Below the pieces are notes generated by a model that saw only the letters and a list, made by a program, of their open reading frames with translations, made no database searches and had not been told where the DNA came from. Below are positions 1-8,438 of a stretch of DNA of 64,000 nt, piece after piece. This stretch comes from an uncultured Desulfovibrio sp. (GTDB taxonomy: Bacteria; Desulfobacterota; Desulfovibrionia; Desulfovibrionales; Desulfovibrionaceae), in assembly GCF_944324505.1 (NCBI RefSeq), contig NZ_CALUWO010000001.1, positions 62,001-126,000 on the forward strand, read 5' to 3'. The position numbers and the translations under genes were made by a program. Position 1 is the stretch's first letter. Each line of letters begins with the position of its first letter.

Positions 1-755
1 TGCACGTCGTCCCGGAAGTAACTGCCGTAGATGAGCATGCAGCCCATGCCCACAGACATCTTGAAAAAGGCCAGGCCCATGGCCAGCAGCACCACGTCGC
101 CGGTAATGCGGTCCCACTGGGGCATGAAAAGAAAGCGCAGCCCCTCCACGGCGCCGGGCAACAGCAGACTGCGCACGCATATGCCCACCAGCAGCAGAAA
201 AAGCAGCGGCATGAGCACCCGCGTCACCTTTTCAATGCCCCCGGAAGCGCCGCGCATGATTACGGTTCCCGCGAGCAGCAGTACCAGCCATTGCCAGCCC
301 AGCGATTCCAGCGGACTGCTCACCAGCGCGTCAAAGCTGGCCTGCGCCACGGCCGGGTCCGTGGTGGCCACGCTGCCGGAAGCCGACCTGACCACATAGG
401 CAAATACCCAGCCTGCCACATCGGCATAGTAGCCCAGGATAACCACGCAGCTCACCACTGCGCCCAGCCCCACAAGCCACCAGGCGCTGCGGGGCGCCAG
501 CACCCGAAAAACCTCCACCACATTTCTCCGTCCCGCCCGGCCGATGCTCAGTTCGGCAATCATGACCGGCAGGCCCACGCACAATGTGGCCAGCACATAC
601 AGCGCCAGAAAGGAAGCGCCACCGTTCTGCCCCACCAGGGCCGGAAATTTCCAGATATTGCCCAGCCCCACGGCAGAGCCAAGCGTCGCGGCCAACACGC
701 CGAGACGGGATGAAAAATGGTCACGCGCAGCCGCCATGCCACCTCCGTTGCTCAT
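1..755 (-). CDS. Neurotransmitter:sodium symporter family transporter (3' part outside window)
   Basis: The first 251 codons of a minus-strand gene that runs off the left edge. The N-terminus carries the hallmark of sodium-coupled NSS/SNF transporters: a first helix with GSAVGLGNIWKFP, the unwound substrate- and sodium-binding segment of the LeuT fold, then hydrophobic segments consistent with helices 2 to 5. The family co-transports amino acids or amines with sodium across the inner membrane; the substrate cannot be told here. Two starts are possible: ATG at 755, or ATG at 737 directly behind a GGAGGTGGC ribosome site, which is strong but rather close. It is followed upstream by the AI-2E-type gene on the same strand, about 100 bp away. 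Confidence 0.85.
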   Translation of the reverse strand, partial: MSNGGGMAAARDHFSSRLGVLAATLGSAVGLGNIWKFPALVGQNGGASFLALYVLATLCVGLPVMIAELSIGRAGRRNVVEVFRVLAPRSAWWLVGLGAVVSCVVILGYYADVAGWVFAYVVRSASGSVATTDPAVAQASFDALVSSPLESLGWQWLVLLLAGTVIMRGASGGIEKVTRVLMPLLFLLLVGICVRSLLLPGAVEGLRFLFMPQWDRITGDVVLLAMGLAFFKMSVGMGCMLIYGSYFRDDV

Positions 756-816
756 CTGCGGACAGACGTCCGGTTTACCGCGCTGCCTGTATGAGCAGCA
801 GCTCCCCGCATTTCGC

Positions 817-851
817 GGCAGGGCCGGGAAATATACCTCTGCGGCCCTGCC
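817..851 (-). terminator. Hairpin between two transporter genes
   Basis: A perfect 10-bp inverted repeat (GGCAGGGCCG with CGGCCCTGCC, 15-base loop) lies just past the AI-2E-type gene. No T-tract follows on the minus strand, so it may be a stabilising or weak terminating hairpin. Confidence 0.3.
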
Positions 852-858
852 GGCCGCG

Positions 859-2016
859 TCAGGAGTGCAGGCTCCCCACGCCGCCGTCCGCGTTGGTGCC
901 GTCGGCGGAAGGCTCTGTCACCAGGGGAGGACGGCCGGTGAATTCATCCATAAATATCTGCCAGATGGTCACAAAAAGCACGGCCAGCACCGGACCGGTG
1001 ATAAAGCCGTCCAGGCCGAACAGTGCAAAACCGCCCAGGGTAGACAGCAGCACCATGAAGTCGGGCAGCTTGGTGTCGCGGCCCACCAGAACGGGCCGCA
1101 GCACATTGTCTGCCAGACCGATGACGCAGACACCGTAGGCCATGAGAATGGCCCCGGATGCGTATTCTCCCGTGGCCAGCAGGTAGCCGGCCACAGGCAG
1201 CCAGATCACGGCGGCCCCCACCACGGGAATGAGGGAAAGCAGCGTCATGATGACGCCCCAGAGCACCGGACCGCGAATATCCAGCAGCGCAAAGATGATG
1301 CCGCCCAGCGTGCCCTGGGCAATGGCCACCAGCAGCGTTCCGCGTACGGTGGCCCGCAGCATCTGGGCAAAGCGGGCAAAGAGCATTTCCTCGCGATGGT
1401 CGCCGAAAGGCAGAGCACGGATGAGCAGCGTGCGGATACGCTCCCCATCCCGCACGAGAAAAAAGCCCAGATACAGCACGATGGCCAGATCAATGAACCA
1501 GTTTACCGTACCGCCGCCGATGCTTACGGTCTGCCGGGCCAGAAAACCGCTGATATTCACCGCTGCCCCGGAAATCATGCTTTTGAGCTTTTCCGGACCG
1601 TAGCCGAACTGATCCAGCCAGGTCACCACCCCGGGCAGGGCCTGCCGCAGGCGGTCCAGCCTGTCCAGCAGTTCCTGCTGATTGCCGGACAGGCGCTGAT
1701 ACAGCTGGCTCAGCTCCGAGGCGCAGGTATAGAACAGATAGGCTGCCGGCAGAATGATCAGGGCCAGACTGAGCAGGATGGTGAGCAGGGCTGCCGTGGT
1801 GCTTCCCAGCCCCCAGCGCTGCACCCTCCGGTAAAACGGGGTGAACAGCAGTGCAATGACTACACTCCAGAAAATATCGTCAAAAAACGGGCGCAGCATC
1901 CACAGGAACGCCAGGGAGGTGACAAACAGCAGCCCCAGAAAGGCATTATTTTCAAAGCGTGTTGGTGGCAGTGGCACGGAACCCCCCGCAGGCCTGTGGA
2001 TGAAATGACAGGACAT
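859..2016 (-). CDS. AI-2E family transporter (UPF0118/PerM-like)
   Basis: A 385-residue inner-membrane protein of the AI-2E/PerM family. Two helices near residues 30-70 are followed by a soluble middle region (about 95-190) and a cluster of C-terminal helices with the family-typical glycine- and proline-rich segments (GTLGGIIFALLDIRGP, LSLIPVVGAAVIWLP, DNVLRPVLVG). Members export small molecules or act as sodium/proton antiporters; despite the name, autoinducer-2 transport is shown only for a few. The start is uncertain: the first ATG has GAGG only one base away, whereas a GTG at 1977 behind GGGGGGTTCC would drop 13 residues and begin just before the first helix. Function beyond the family is not inferable. 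Confidence 0.85.
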   Translation of the reverse strand: MSCHFIHRPAGGSVPLPPTRFENNAFLGLLFVTSLAFLWMLRPFFDDIFWSVVIALLFTPFYRRVQRWGLGSTTAALLTILLSLALIILPAAYLFYTCASELSQLYQRLSGNQQELLDRLDRLRQALPGVVTWLDQFGYGPEKLKSMISGAAVNISGFLARQTVSIGGGTVNWFIDLAIVLYLGFFLVRDGERIRTLLIRALPFGDHREEMLFARFAQMLRATVRGTLLVAIAQGTLGGIIFALLDIRGPVLWGVIMTLLSLIPVVGAAVIWLPVAGYLLATGEYASGAILMAYGVCVIGLADNVLRPVLVGRDTKLPDFMVLLSTLGGFALFGLDGFITGPVLAVLFVTIWQIFMDEFTGRPPLVTEPSADGTNADGGVGSLHS

Positions 2017-2080
2017 GCCTCACCGCGTCTCTGCGGCTCCGGTCATGACGGCATGTCCCCTTCCTGGACAGATACCTAAC

Positions 2081-2112
2081 AAAAAGGGCCTGTCCGCGAT
2101 GTGACAAGCCCT
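2081..2112 (-). terminator. Rho-independent terminator
   Basis: Read on the minus strand, an AGGGCTTGTC arm pairs with GACAGGCCCT (one mismatch, 8- to 9-base loop) and is followed by TTTTTG. It lies about 20 bp past the stop of the 122-residue gene at 2133, so the AI-2E gene downstream needs its own promoter. Confidence 0.75.
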
Positions 2113-2132
2113 GCTGAAATCATGCCCGCGGC

Positions 2133-2501
2133 TCAGCCCCGCTGTATGAACAGCGGGATGCAGTGCAGCTCCCGGCTGTATTCCTGCGTCGATCCCAGCT
2201 TCCAGGGACTGTTTTCCGGCCAGCCCAGCCTGGCGGCCACAGCCTTCACTGTGCCGGGCACATCCAGCACGGGATGCCGCTGGAAGACCTGGGGCAGACC
2301 ATAGGTGAGGTTGCAGGCCAGACACTTGCCGGGGCGCTGATGCAGCTCAAAGGCCAGCTCCGCCTTATTGTCCTCCACCTTGCGGCATACCAGCCGAATG
2401 TCGTAGGCGCCCTCTTCCGCACCGCCAAACAGGGCGTCAAAAAAGGCATCGGTCCGCTCGGCAGGGAACACCGTATCCAGAAACTCCTGATCCAACGTCA
2501 T
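2133..2501 (-). CDS. Conserved hypothetical protein, 122 residues
   Basis: A small acidic soluble protein without signal peptide or membrane segment. The start at 2501 is chosen because GGAGGAATAT stands directly before the ATG; a longer frame to 2570 would overlap gluQ. The middle carries two cysteines as CLAC (near residue 61) and the C-terminal part reads like a compact alpha/beta domain. I recall similar proteins only from Desulfovibrio genomes, where they carry uninformative names, and I assign no function. It follows gluQ on the same strand by about 60 bp and is closed by the terminator at 2081-2112, so the two genes may share a transcript. Confidence 0.75.
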   Translation of the reverse strand: MTLDQEFLDTVFPAERTDAFFDALFGGAEEGAYDIRLVCRKVEDNKAELAFELHQRPGKCLACNLTYGLPQVFQRHPVLDVPGTVKAVAARLGWPENSPWKLGSTQEYSRELHCIPLFIQRG

Positions 2502-2563
2502 ATATTCCTCCACAGGCAGAGAAGTAACCGCATGAACGCATGAAACCCGCAACGGCGCATATT

Positions 2564-3640
2564 TCAGCACCGCACGCCCGCCGCTCCATGGCGGGCTTTC
2601 CCGTGCCGCAGCCAGTCCAGCATGTCGCCATCCAGCAGCAGATCATGGCGCGGCAAGGCTGCCAGACAAAAATGTGCCAGACCTTCCGCCGGCGTCATGT
2701 CGCGGCCGTCGGGATTACAGCCGGCCAGCCAGGCCAGCAGCCCCACACAGCGGGCAGCCGGCACCCCTTCCGCGCGCAATGCCTGCACCGACAGACTGCG
2801 ATGGCGCTTGGCCAGCCGTTGTCCTTCACTGTCGCACAGCAGCGGAATATGCGCGTATACAGGGTTTTGATAGCCCAAAAAACGCAAAAGGGCAATCTGG
2901 CGCGGCGTGGAGGGCAAAATATCCCGCCCGCGCACCACCTGGGTAATGCCCATGCGGCCATCATCCACCGCCACGGCCAGCTGGTAGGCCACCACTCCGT
3001 CGGAACGCTGCAAGGCAAAATCCCCGCCGCAGTCTTCCAGGCGAGCGCACTGCCGGCCCTGCAAGATATCCTGAAAGACAATGGCCTCCCCGTTTCCCCG
3101 AAAGCGCAGGCAGGCCCGGCGACCCTGTGCCAGCAGGGCCGCCCGCTGTGCGTCACTCAGATGCCGGCAGGTGCCGGGATACGGGGCGCCCCTGTCATCC
3201 ACATGCGGGGCGCCAGCCAGGGCGCGCAGCTCCTTGCGCGTGCAGAAGCAGGGATACACACGGCCTCCGGCCTCCAGCCGCTGCAACGCCGCGGCATACA
3301 GCGCGCCGCAGCGGCTCTGCTCATACGGAGCATGCGGGCCATCGTCATGCAGGCTGCCGTCAGGGGCCAGGCGCGGCCCTTCATCCCAGTCCAGCCCCAG
3401 CCAGAGCAGGTCCTCCAGCAGCTGACGGGAAAACGCTGGCCTTGCCCGCTGCGGATCAATATCCTCCAGACGCAGCACCACCTTGCCACCGGCGGACCGG
3501 GCCGCCCACCAGGCCAGCAGAAAGGCCCAGGCATTGCCCAGGTGTATCTGCCCCGTGGGGCTGGGGGCAAGACGCCCGCGCACAGGCAGAACAGGCTGCT
3601 CCCCTTTTTGCGCAACCGGCAGGCTTTCTTCAGCGGGCAT
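2564..3640 (-). CDS. gluQ: Glutamyl-Q tRNA(Asp) synthetase
   Basis: A truncated glutamyl-tRNA synthetase paralogue that activates glutamate and attaches it to queuosine-34 of tRNA-Asp. Residues about 22-36 hold the class I HIGH-type signature (RLAPSPTGQIHLGNAW), and the KMSKS counterpart is LAKRHRS near residue 275. The zinc site typical of GluQRS is visible as CFC plus a later Y-x3-C (YPGTC). The anticodon-binding domain of GluRS is absent, as expected. At 358 residues it is somewhat longer than the usual roughly 300, from a short N-terminal extension and internal additions. The start has GGGAGGGGAGG immediately before the ATG. Tightly assigned at family level. Confidence 0.93.
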   Translation of the reverse strand: MPAEESLPVAQKGEQPVLPVRGRLAPSPTGQIHLGNAWAFLLAWWAARSAGGKVVLRLEDIDPQRARPAFSRQLLEDLLWLGLDWDEGPRLAPDGSLHDDGPHAPYEQSRCGALYAAALQRLEAGGRVYPCFCTRKELRALAGAPHVDDRGAPYPGTCRHLSDAQRAALLAQGRRACLRFRGNGEAIVFQDILQGRQCARLEDCGGDFALQRSDGVVAYQLAVAVDDGRMGITQVVRGRDILPSTPRQIALLRFLGYQNPVYAHIPLLCDSEGQRLAKRHRSLSVQALRAEGVPAARCVGLLAWLAGCNPDGRDMTPAEGLAHFCLAALPRHDLLLDGDMLDWLRHGKARHGAAGVRC

Positions 3641-3708
3641 GCCTCCCCTCCCTCACGGCGGCGGTACGCAGGCGGACACCGCCGCGCCCGCCATTTCCAC
3701 AGCACATG

Positions 3709-4230
3709 CTAGTCCCTGTTCCAGGGCATTTTCTGCAGCAGCAGCGCCATGCCGCAAAAACCGGTCACCCCGGCAAAGATGAGACCGGCCCCCACAAAAG
3801 CGCTCAGCAGCGCAAAGGCCGGAACCACCAGCGAGCCCAGCAGACCCAGCAGCACCAGCGATCCGGCGCCGATCTGAATCTGGCGGGCCATGGGCAGACG
3901 CCTTTTACCCTTGCCCCGCCGGACAGGCAGGCCGGCTTCCACCCAGCCGGCGACCCCGCCGGACACCTGCCAGGCCGGTCCTCCGGCCACACGTTCCAGC
4001 AGATCGCTGTTGTCGCTGGTGCGCCTGCCGGAATTGCACATGAAAACAACCGGTTTATCCTGCTCCCCGCCGGGATCGGCCTGCACGTAACGGAGCAGCG
4101 ACAGGGGAAGCACCTGAGCACCGGGCACAGAGAGCGCTTCCAGTTCCTCAACCTCGCGAATGTCCACAAGGCGGACTTCTCCGTTCTGAAAACGCTGGTA
4201 CGCCTCGGCGGGAGAAAGGATCGGCAGCAT
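3709..4230 (-). CDS. Rhodanese domain protein with C-terminal membrane helices (YgaP-like)
   Basis: A 173-residue protein. Residues about 1-105 form a rhodanese domain with the active-site loop CNSGRRT, whose cysteine would carry a persulfide. The C-terminal part (about 118-165) holds two close hydrophobic helices ending in FCGMALLLQKMPW, matching the DUF2892 tail of E. coli YgaP, an inner-membrane sulfurtransferase. The start at 4230 has GAGG five bases upstream; a GTG two codons earlier is less likely. In a sulfate reducer such a protein could handle sulfane sulfur at the membrane, which is inference. It lies between the terminator of the NlpC/P60 gene and gluQ, so it may lead its own transcript. 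Confidence 0.9.
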   Translation of the reverse strand: MLPILSPAEAYQRFQNGEVRLVDIREVEELEALSVPGAQVLPLSLLRYVQADPGGEQDKPVVFMCNSGRRTSDNSDLLERVAGGPAWQVSGGVAGWVEAGLPVRRGKGKRRLPMARQIQIGAGSLVLLGLLGSLVVPAFALLSAFVGAGLIFAGVTGFCGMALLLQKMPWNRD

Positions 4231-4254
4231 ACACACCTCACAGGTTCAGAGTAC

Positions 4255-4276
4255 AAAAAAACGCCCAGCAGGGCGT
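4255..4276 (-). terminator. Rho-independent terminator of the NlpC/P60 gene
   Basis: On the minus strand ACGCCC pairs with GGGCGT around a TGCT loop, followed by six to seven T residues. Confidence 0.85.
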
Positions 4277-4340
4277 CCGGCAATGACATAAAAAGGCGGA
4301 AAAACCAGGGGCGGCGCGCTACGCAGCCAGCCCGAAAATC

Positions 4341-5357
4341 TTACTTGTCTTTCCGTTTTTTGGAGGAGTTGCGAGAAGAACCTGCCTGTTTTTTGCTGCC
4401 GGAGCGCGCCTTGGATGCGGCCGCCTGTGGGGCCTTGGCCTTGCCGGCCTTTGCCCTGGCTGTGGACTTGCTTGCCTGTGTTCGGGCTTTCGATTTGCTG
4501 GCCTGTGTTCGGGCCTTGGCCTTGCCGGCCCGGGAGCCTGCCCGGGCCTTTCGTGTTTCCGGGCGGGCCTTGGCCTTGCTGACCCCAGCGCGGGATTTGT
4601 CCTTGCCGACTCGCGAGCGCCCTGTATCCTTGGTGGCCCGGGAACGCGCCTTGGACTTGCGGGTTTCCGGGCGGGATTTTTCCTTGCTGACCCGGGTACG
4701 GGCCTTCTTGGCTTCTCGTGCCGTGCGCTCGCCGGAATACTGCTTCATGCGGTCTTCCACCTGGGCCACTAGGTCCATGCCGGCAGCATTGCCCGGCAGA
4801 CGACGCGCCCCCAGAAAGGTCTCATGATAGTAGGGATCGGAAAGGGAATTGATGCGTACCCGTGTGCGCCGACGCGGACTGTGCACAAATTTGCCGTCGC
4901 CCACGTAGATGCCTGTGTGGTATCCCCGACGGGGATGGCGGAAGGCCACAATGTCACCGGCGCGCATGTTTTCGATATTGGTGATGCGCTTGCCCACCAG
5001 CGACTGCTCACGGGCCGTGCGGGGCAGTTTGACGCCCACGCTCTGATAGGCCCACTGCACCAGCCCGGAACAGTCAAAGCCGCCGGGATTGCGTCCTCCC
5101 GGCACATAGGGCGTACCAATGGCCGACTGGGCACGGCTCACGACCTGGCGCCCCCGTACCGGCGAAACCGTAAAGTTCTGGCTGCCGTCGCTCACGTCCC
5201 TGTTCTCGCGGTCCGCATCTTCCAGATGCAGGGCCTCTATATAATTCTGACGGTAGCGGGCGTGCATGTATTCGGTATCATCCACTTGCCGCGAACCGCA
5301 GCCGGACAGCAGCCCGGCCACGCAAAAAAGGCTCAGCAGTAGCAGAATTTTGTGCAT
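4341..5357 (-). CDS. NlpC/P60 family lipoprotein with long basic repeat tail
   Basis: A 338-residue envelope peptidoglycan peptidase. Residues 1-20 are a lipoprotein signal with lipobox LSGC (Cys20). The NlpC/P60 domain spans about 68-190: catalytic Cys96 in GGFDCSGLV, His147 in YHTGIYVGDG and a further His159. From about residue 208 to the end the protein is low-complexity, almost only K, R, A, S, T, G, with recurring units such as KARTQASKS and SKAKARPETRK, and no predicted fold. The start at 5357 has GGAG five bases upstream; a longer frame lacks such a site. The family cleaves stem-peptide bonds, often D-glutamyl-meso-DAP. The tail resembles histone H1-like AKP tails and might bind the anionic cell wall or membrane, which is inference. 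Confidence 0.9.
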   Translation of the reverse strand: MHKILLLLSLFCVAGLLSGCGSRQVDDTEYMHARYRQNYIEALHLEDADRENRDVSDGSQNFTVSPVRGRQVVSRAQSAIGTPYVPGGRNPGGFDCSGLVQWAYQSVGVKLPRTAREQSLVGKRITNIENMRAGDIVAFRHPRRGYHTGIYVGDGKFVHSPRRRTRVRINSLSDPYYHETFLGARRLPGNAAGMDLVAQVEDRMKQYSGERTAREAKKARTRVSKEKSRPETRKSKARSRATKDTGRSRVGKDKSRAGVSKAKARPETRKARAGSRAGKAKARTQASKSKARTQASKSTARAKAGKAKAPQAAASKARSGSKKQAGSSRNSSKKRKDK

Positions 5358-5652
5358 TCGTTCTCCAGAGGGAGGCATGCGCCAAAACGGGCAGGACCGG
5401 CAGACGCCTGACGCCACACCACATTCCGGCAGCACCATGACATGAAAAAAGAAGGGAGACGCCTGACGGCCGCGCCGGTTTCCGGCCTCCTGCGCGGGGA
5501 TGCGTACCGGAAAAACCTGCCCGGCCAGGGCGTGAAACGGCGGCCTTCCCGCTGCCGGAAACCACAGCAGCAGAAAGGACCGCGGCGCACGCGCCTCCCG
5601 TTACCTGCGGGCAGAGCGGCCGTCAGCCGTTCTGCCCCGGTCTCATCTTCAG

Positions 5653-5681
5653 TCTATAGCCCAAAAGCGGGAAAAGTGCAA
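5653..5681 (-). promoter_or_regulatory. Sigma-70 type promoter for the NlpC/P60 gene
   Basis: Minus strand: TTGCAC, a 17-base spacer, then TATAGA. It implies a 5' untranslated leader of close to 290 bases before the start at 5357. The remainder of the 360-bp interval 5358-5717 shows no convincing gene. Confidence 0.6.
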
Positions 5682-5717
5682 AAACCTTTTTTCACGGCTG
5701 CCGCGCCCGGAGGCAGG

Positions 5718-6494
5718 CTATTCCGGCAGCGTGCGTTCGATGCAGGCAAAGGCATTATGGCTGTGGATGGACTCCATGCTCTCCACCTCCACGCGGAACC
5801 AGGTGATCTGCCCGTGATCCATGAGGCTCTGAGCCACGTTGCGCACCACGTCCTCCACAAAGGTAGGCTGGGCAAAGGCATGCTCGGTCACGTATTTTTC
5901 GTCTTCGCGCTTGAGCAGGGTATACACCGGAGAGGAGCCGGCCGCCTCGGCTATTTCGATGAAATCCTCGATCCAGCAGAAGTGCCGCATCCTGACGGAA
6001 AGGTGCACCATGGTCCGCTGGCTGTGCGCCCCCTCGCGGCTGATGGCCTTGGAGCAGGGGCAGACCGTCATCACCGGCACAGCCACGTCCAGCACAAAGA
6101 CCTGCCCCTCATCGGACAGCTCGCCGGTAAGGCGGCAGTCGTAGGATACCACGCCCGGACTGCCGGACGACGGCGCGTTCTTGCGCACAAAATAGGGAAA
6201 ACTGAAGTGCACATAGGCCCGGCGTGCCTCCAGTCGTTCCTTGATGGTTGCCAGCAGACGCCGCACCGACTGGTAGCTGATGGTCTCGTTCCACTGTTCC
6301 AGCGCTTCCACAAAGCGGCTCATGTGCGTTCCCTTGAAGGAGCTGGGCAAATCCACGCCCATGTCCACACGGGCCACGGTCTGGCGGCTGCCCTCGGCGC
6401 GGTCGCGCACCAGCAGCGGCAGCGTGATGCCACGCACCCCCACGGTATCTATGCTCAGCGCCACCTGCGGCGCGTGCCTCTGTACGTCTTCCAT
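5718..6494 (-). CDS. folE2: GTP cyclohydrolase FolE2 (type IB)
   Basis: A 258-residue GCYH-IB enzyme, converting GTP to dihydroneopterin triphosphate, the first step of folate synthesis. Family marks visible are SYQSVRR (about 112), the [10 protein letters not shown] segment, the metal-binding cysteine motif VCPCSK, the SREGAHSQR loop and the C-terminal [10 protein letters not shown]. The ATG at 6494 follows the nikR stop with a single base between (TGACATG), so translation is probably coupled to nikR. Type IB enzymes accept several divalent metals and often substitute for the zinc-dependent FolE under zinc limitation; placement with a nickel regulator is unusual. No strong terminator follows. 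Confidence 0.93.
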   Translation of the reverse strand: MEDVQRHAPQVALSIDTVGVRGITLPLLVRDRAEGSRQTVARVDMGVDLPSSFKGTHMSRFVEALEQWNETISYQSVRRLLATIKERLEARRAYVHFSFPYFVRKNAPSSGSPGVVSYDCRLTGELSDEGQVFVLDVAVPVMTVCPCSKAISREGAHSQRTMVHLSVRMRHFCWIEDFIEIAEAAGSSPVYTLLKREDEKYVTEHAFAQPTFVEDVVRNVAQSLMDHGQITWFRVEVESMESIHSHNAFACIERTLPE

Positions 6495-6495
6495 G

Positions 6496-6918
6496 TCAGG
6501 CCAAGTCCTGTCCTGTTGTGGTGCCGCTGAAGGTGCCGTGCTTGACCCCCTTGCAGGAAAGCAGGCGGTCGGCCAGGGTACGCACGCGACCGGAATCGCC
6601 CTTGAGTACCAGCACTTCAAGGCAGTTGTGATGATCAAGATGCACATGCATGGTGGTCACGATGATGTCGTGGTCATCATGCTGCATATTCATGAGCCGC
6701 CGGGCCAGATCGTTGCGATGATGATCGTAGACCAGGGTGAGCGTGCCTGCCACGGGGGCGTCCCCCTGGCTTGTCCATTCATCTTCCACCAGCGCCTTGC
6801 GGATAAGGTCGCGGATAGCCTCGGACCGGTTGCCGTATTCCTTGCGCCGGCACAGGGCGTCAAAGGGTTCCAGCAGGTCCTCGTCCAGCGAAACACCAAA
6901 GCGCGTCAGCTTGCCCAT
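6496..6918 (-). CDS. nikR: Nickel-responsive transcriptional regulator NikR
   Basis: A 140-residue protein of normal NikR length. Residues 1-45 form the ribbon-helix-helix DNA-binding domain ([24 protein letters not shown]). The ACT-like nickel domain follows, with the square-planar ligands equivalent to E. coli H76, H87, H89 and C95 present as H80, H91, H93 and C99 (HVHLDHHNC). It senses nickel and usually represses nickel uptake. The start at 6918 has GGAGG six bases upstream; a longer frame to 6963 lacks this. It sits between a methyltransferase gene and folE2 on one strand. Likely targets in this window are the cbiMQO importer or the hynBA hydrogenase, but I could not find a clear operator at either. 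Confidence 0.95.
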   Translation of the reverse strand: MGKLTRFGVSLDEDLLEPFDALCRRKEYGNRSEAIRDLIRKALVEDEWTSQGDAPVAGTLTLVYDHHRNDLARRLMNMQHDDHDIIVTTMHVHLDHHNCLEVLVLKGDSGRVRTLADRLLSCKGVKHGTFSGTTTGQDLA

Positions 6919-6983
6919 TGCTGCCTCCAAGCATCTGTGAGCGTCTTGCCCGCCCCGCGGCACGGGGCACGCTGCCCGCCGTC

Positions 6984-7739
6984 TCAGCGGAGCACGCGCC
7001 GGCGGGAAATTTCCCAGACCTGGACGGTAACGGGAACGGGCTGGGCATACAGCGGCGCCACCGTGGCGCCGAAAACGCGCCGCCCTTCCCAGCCGCCGCC
7101 GTGCAGGGCCTGCAAAAAGGCCTCGTAAACCGTACGCCCAGGCTCCGCCACCCAGGCCACGCCATCCGGCGCCAGGGCATGCTCCAGAAAACGCATGAGC
7201 GGCGCCACAAAACGCTTTTCATACATGATGTCGCCGCCCCAGATGCGCGCCACGCTGCCCCGGCGCACGGCAGGATGCCGCCAGTCCATGACGGCCCAGA
7301 GCGGCGCCGGATGCACGCCATTGACCTCGGCATTGCCGGCGGCAAAGCGCACGGCTTCCGCCTCGTAGTCCAGGGCCAGCACACGCGCTCCCAGAAACTG
7401 CCCCACCAGGGCTGTCAGCCCCAGACCGCAGCCCATGTCCAGACAGGGACGACCGGCGATTTCCCCGCGCCGCTGCTCCAGCCACTGGGCCAGCACAATG
7501 CTCGACGGCCACAGCTCGGTCCAGTAGGGAAGGCGCTCATCCTCGAAATTGCGGGGGTCCTCGGTCATGGCCTCCCACAGTTCCTCAAGATTGGCCGCAC
7601 GCTGCAAAAGCCAGTGCCGCCCGCAGACCTCCACATGAATATGCGCGCTGTCGCCGGGGTCCACATGGGCCTGTCCCGTGCAGGCTGCCGTTCTGCCGGC
7701 GTCACGGAGAGAAGATGTCGCTTTCACGCCCGCCAGCAT
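6984..7739 (-). CDS. Class I SAM-dependent methyltransferase (lysine methyltransferase-like)
   Basis: About 251 residues from an ATG at 7739. The glycine-rich SAM motif is [13 protein letters not shown], followed by the acidic motif II residue in [12 protein letters not shown] conserved [11 protein letters not shown] stretch precedes motif I, as in the family-16/ETFB-type protein lysine methyltransferases. Post-I residues ([11 protein letters not shown]) and a C-terminal strand are present. The start is uncertain since no strong ribosome site precedes the ATG, and the frame stays open further upstream into the divergent cvpA promoter area. It is first in a likely operon with nikR and folE2 (66 bp before nikR). 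The protein substrate is unknown. Confidence 0.75.
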   Translation of the reverse strand: MLAGVKATSSLRDAGRTAACTGQAHVDPGDSAHIHVEVCGRHWLLQRAANLEELWEAMTEDPRNFEDERLPYWTELWPSSIVLAQWLEQRRGEIAGRPCLDMGCGLGLTALVGQFLGARVLALDYEAEAVRFAAGNAEVNGVHPAPLWAVMDWRHPAVRRGSVARIWGGDIMYEKRFVAPLMRFLEHALAPDGVAWVAEPGRTVYEAFLQALHGGGWEGRRVFGATVAPLYAQPVPVTVQVWEISRRRVLR

Positions 7740-7856
7740 ACCGCATTGCCCGCTTTCTGTACAGCCACCCCGCCACAGGTGCCGCCCCATGGCACGGGAT
7801 GCCGTCCTGCGGGGCAGCCCGGAAAAAAGTGCGCGGGCCGCAAAGCGGCTTCGGCA

Positions 7857-7885
7857 TTGTATCTGTCGCCGGCTTCTGATACTTT
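7857..7885 (+). promoter_or_regulatory. Candidate promoter of the cvpA-mazG operon
   Basis: TTGTAT, 17 bases, TACTTT, ending about 26 bases before the cvpA start at 7912. A reasonable sigma-70 match by eye. Confidence 0.4.
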
Positions 7886-7911
7886 CTTGCCACTTCTTTT
7901 TCGAGGCAAGC

Positions 7912-8400
7912 ATGGGACAGGATATCTTTGACGTCATCATCGTGCTGGTGCTGGTATTCTTCAGCATCCGCGGCTTTCTGAACGGCTTTGTGGGAGAAGT
8001 GGCCGGCCTGCTGTCGCTGGTGGGTGGCTTCTGGGCGGCACACCGCTTTCACCCCCTGCTGTCGGAGCATCTGCAATTCATTGCCGAGCCGGCCTGGCGG
8101 CACATCGCCTCCTATGTACTCATCTTCGTGGGAGTGGTGCTGCTGGTAGGCATTCTGGCGCGCATCCTGCAAAAAGTGCTTTCCTTCAGCTTTGTCACCT
8201 GGGTGGACCGCCTTTCCGGCGGCCTGCTGGGACTGGCCAAGGGTGTGCTGCTCTGTTCCGTGGTGCTGCTGCTCCTGCAGAAGCTGCTGGGCGACATGCC
8301 CTTCCTCCAGCATTCGCGCGCCCTGCCCTACTTTACATCACTTATCGAACAGATACGGGCCTGGCTGCCGCCGGACCTTGTTTCCCGCTTCAACTTCTAG
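7912..8400 (+). CDS. cvpA: CvpA family inner-membrane protein
   Basis: A 162-residue protein with four hydrophobic segments (about 5-22, 28-45, 62-85, 102-122) and the family pattern DIFDVIIVLVLVFFSIRGFLNGFVGEVAGLLSLVGGFWAA at the N-terminus and WVDRLSGGLLGLAKGVLLCSVV later. CvpA proteins are linked to colicin V production, envelope stress and bile tolerance, but the molecular activity is not settled. The ATG at 7912 has GAGGCAAGC before it; the upstream extension of the frame is not protein-like. It leads a plus-strand group cvpA-mazG-lipoprotein-glycosyltransferase with short gaps, so shared transcription is likely. Confidence 0.9.
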   Translation: MGQDIFDVIIVLVLVFFSIRGFLNGFVGEVAGLLSLVGGFWAAHRFHPLLSEHLQFIAEPAWRHIASYVLIFVGVVLLVGILARILQKVLSFSFVTWVDRLSGGLLGLAKGVLLCSVVLLLLQKLLGDMPFLQHSRALPYFTSLIEQIRAWLPPDLVSRFNF

Positions 8401-8438
8401 TCGCGCGGCGGCCCTGTGCCCCGCAAGGATAGCGTGTC

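Noticed and set aside
544..2079. Long plus-strand open frame (511 codons) opposite the two transporter genes
   Set aside because: Composition is rich in Gln, His, Arg and Pro with no domain, and it lies antisense to a clear membrane protein; a by-product of high GC and codon bias.
4380..4740. Repeat tract considered as a CRISPR or tandem repeat array
   Set aside because: Units are irregular and in frame with the NlpC/P60 tail; no spacer pattern or cas gene.
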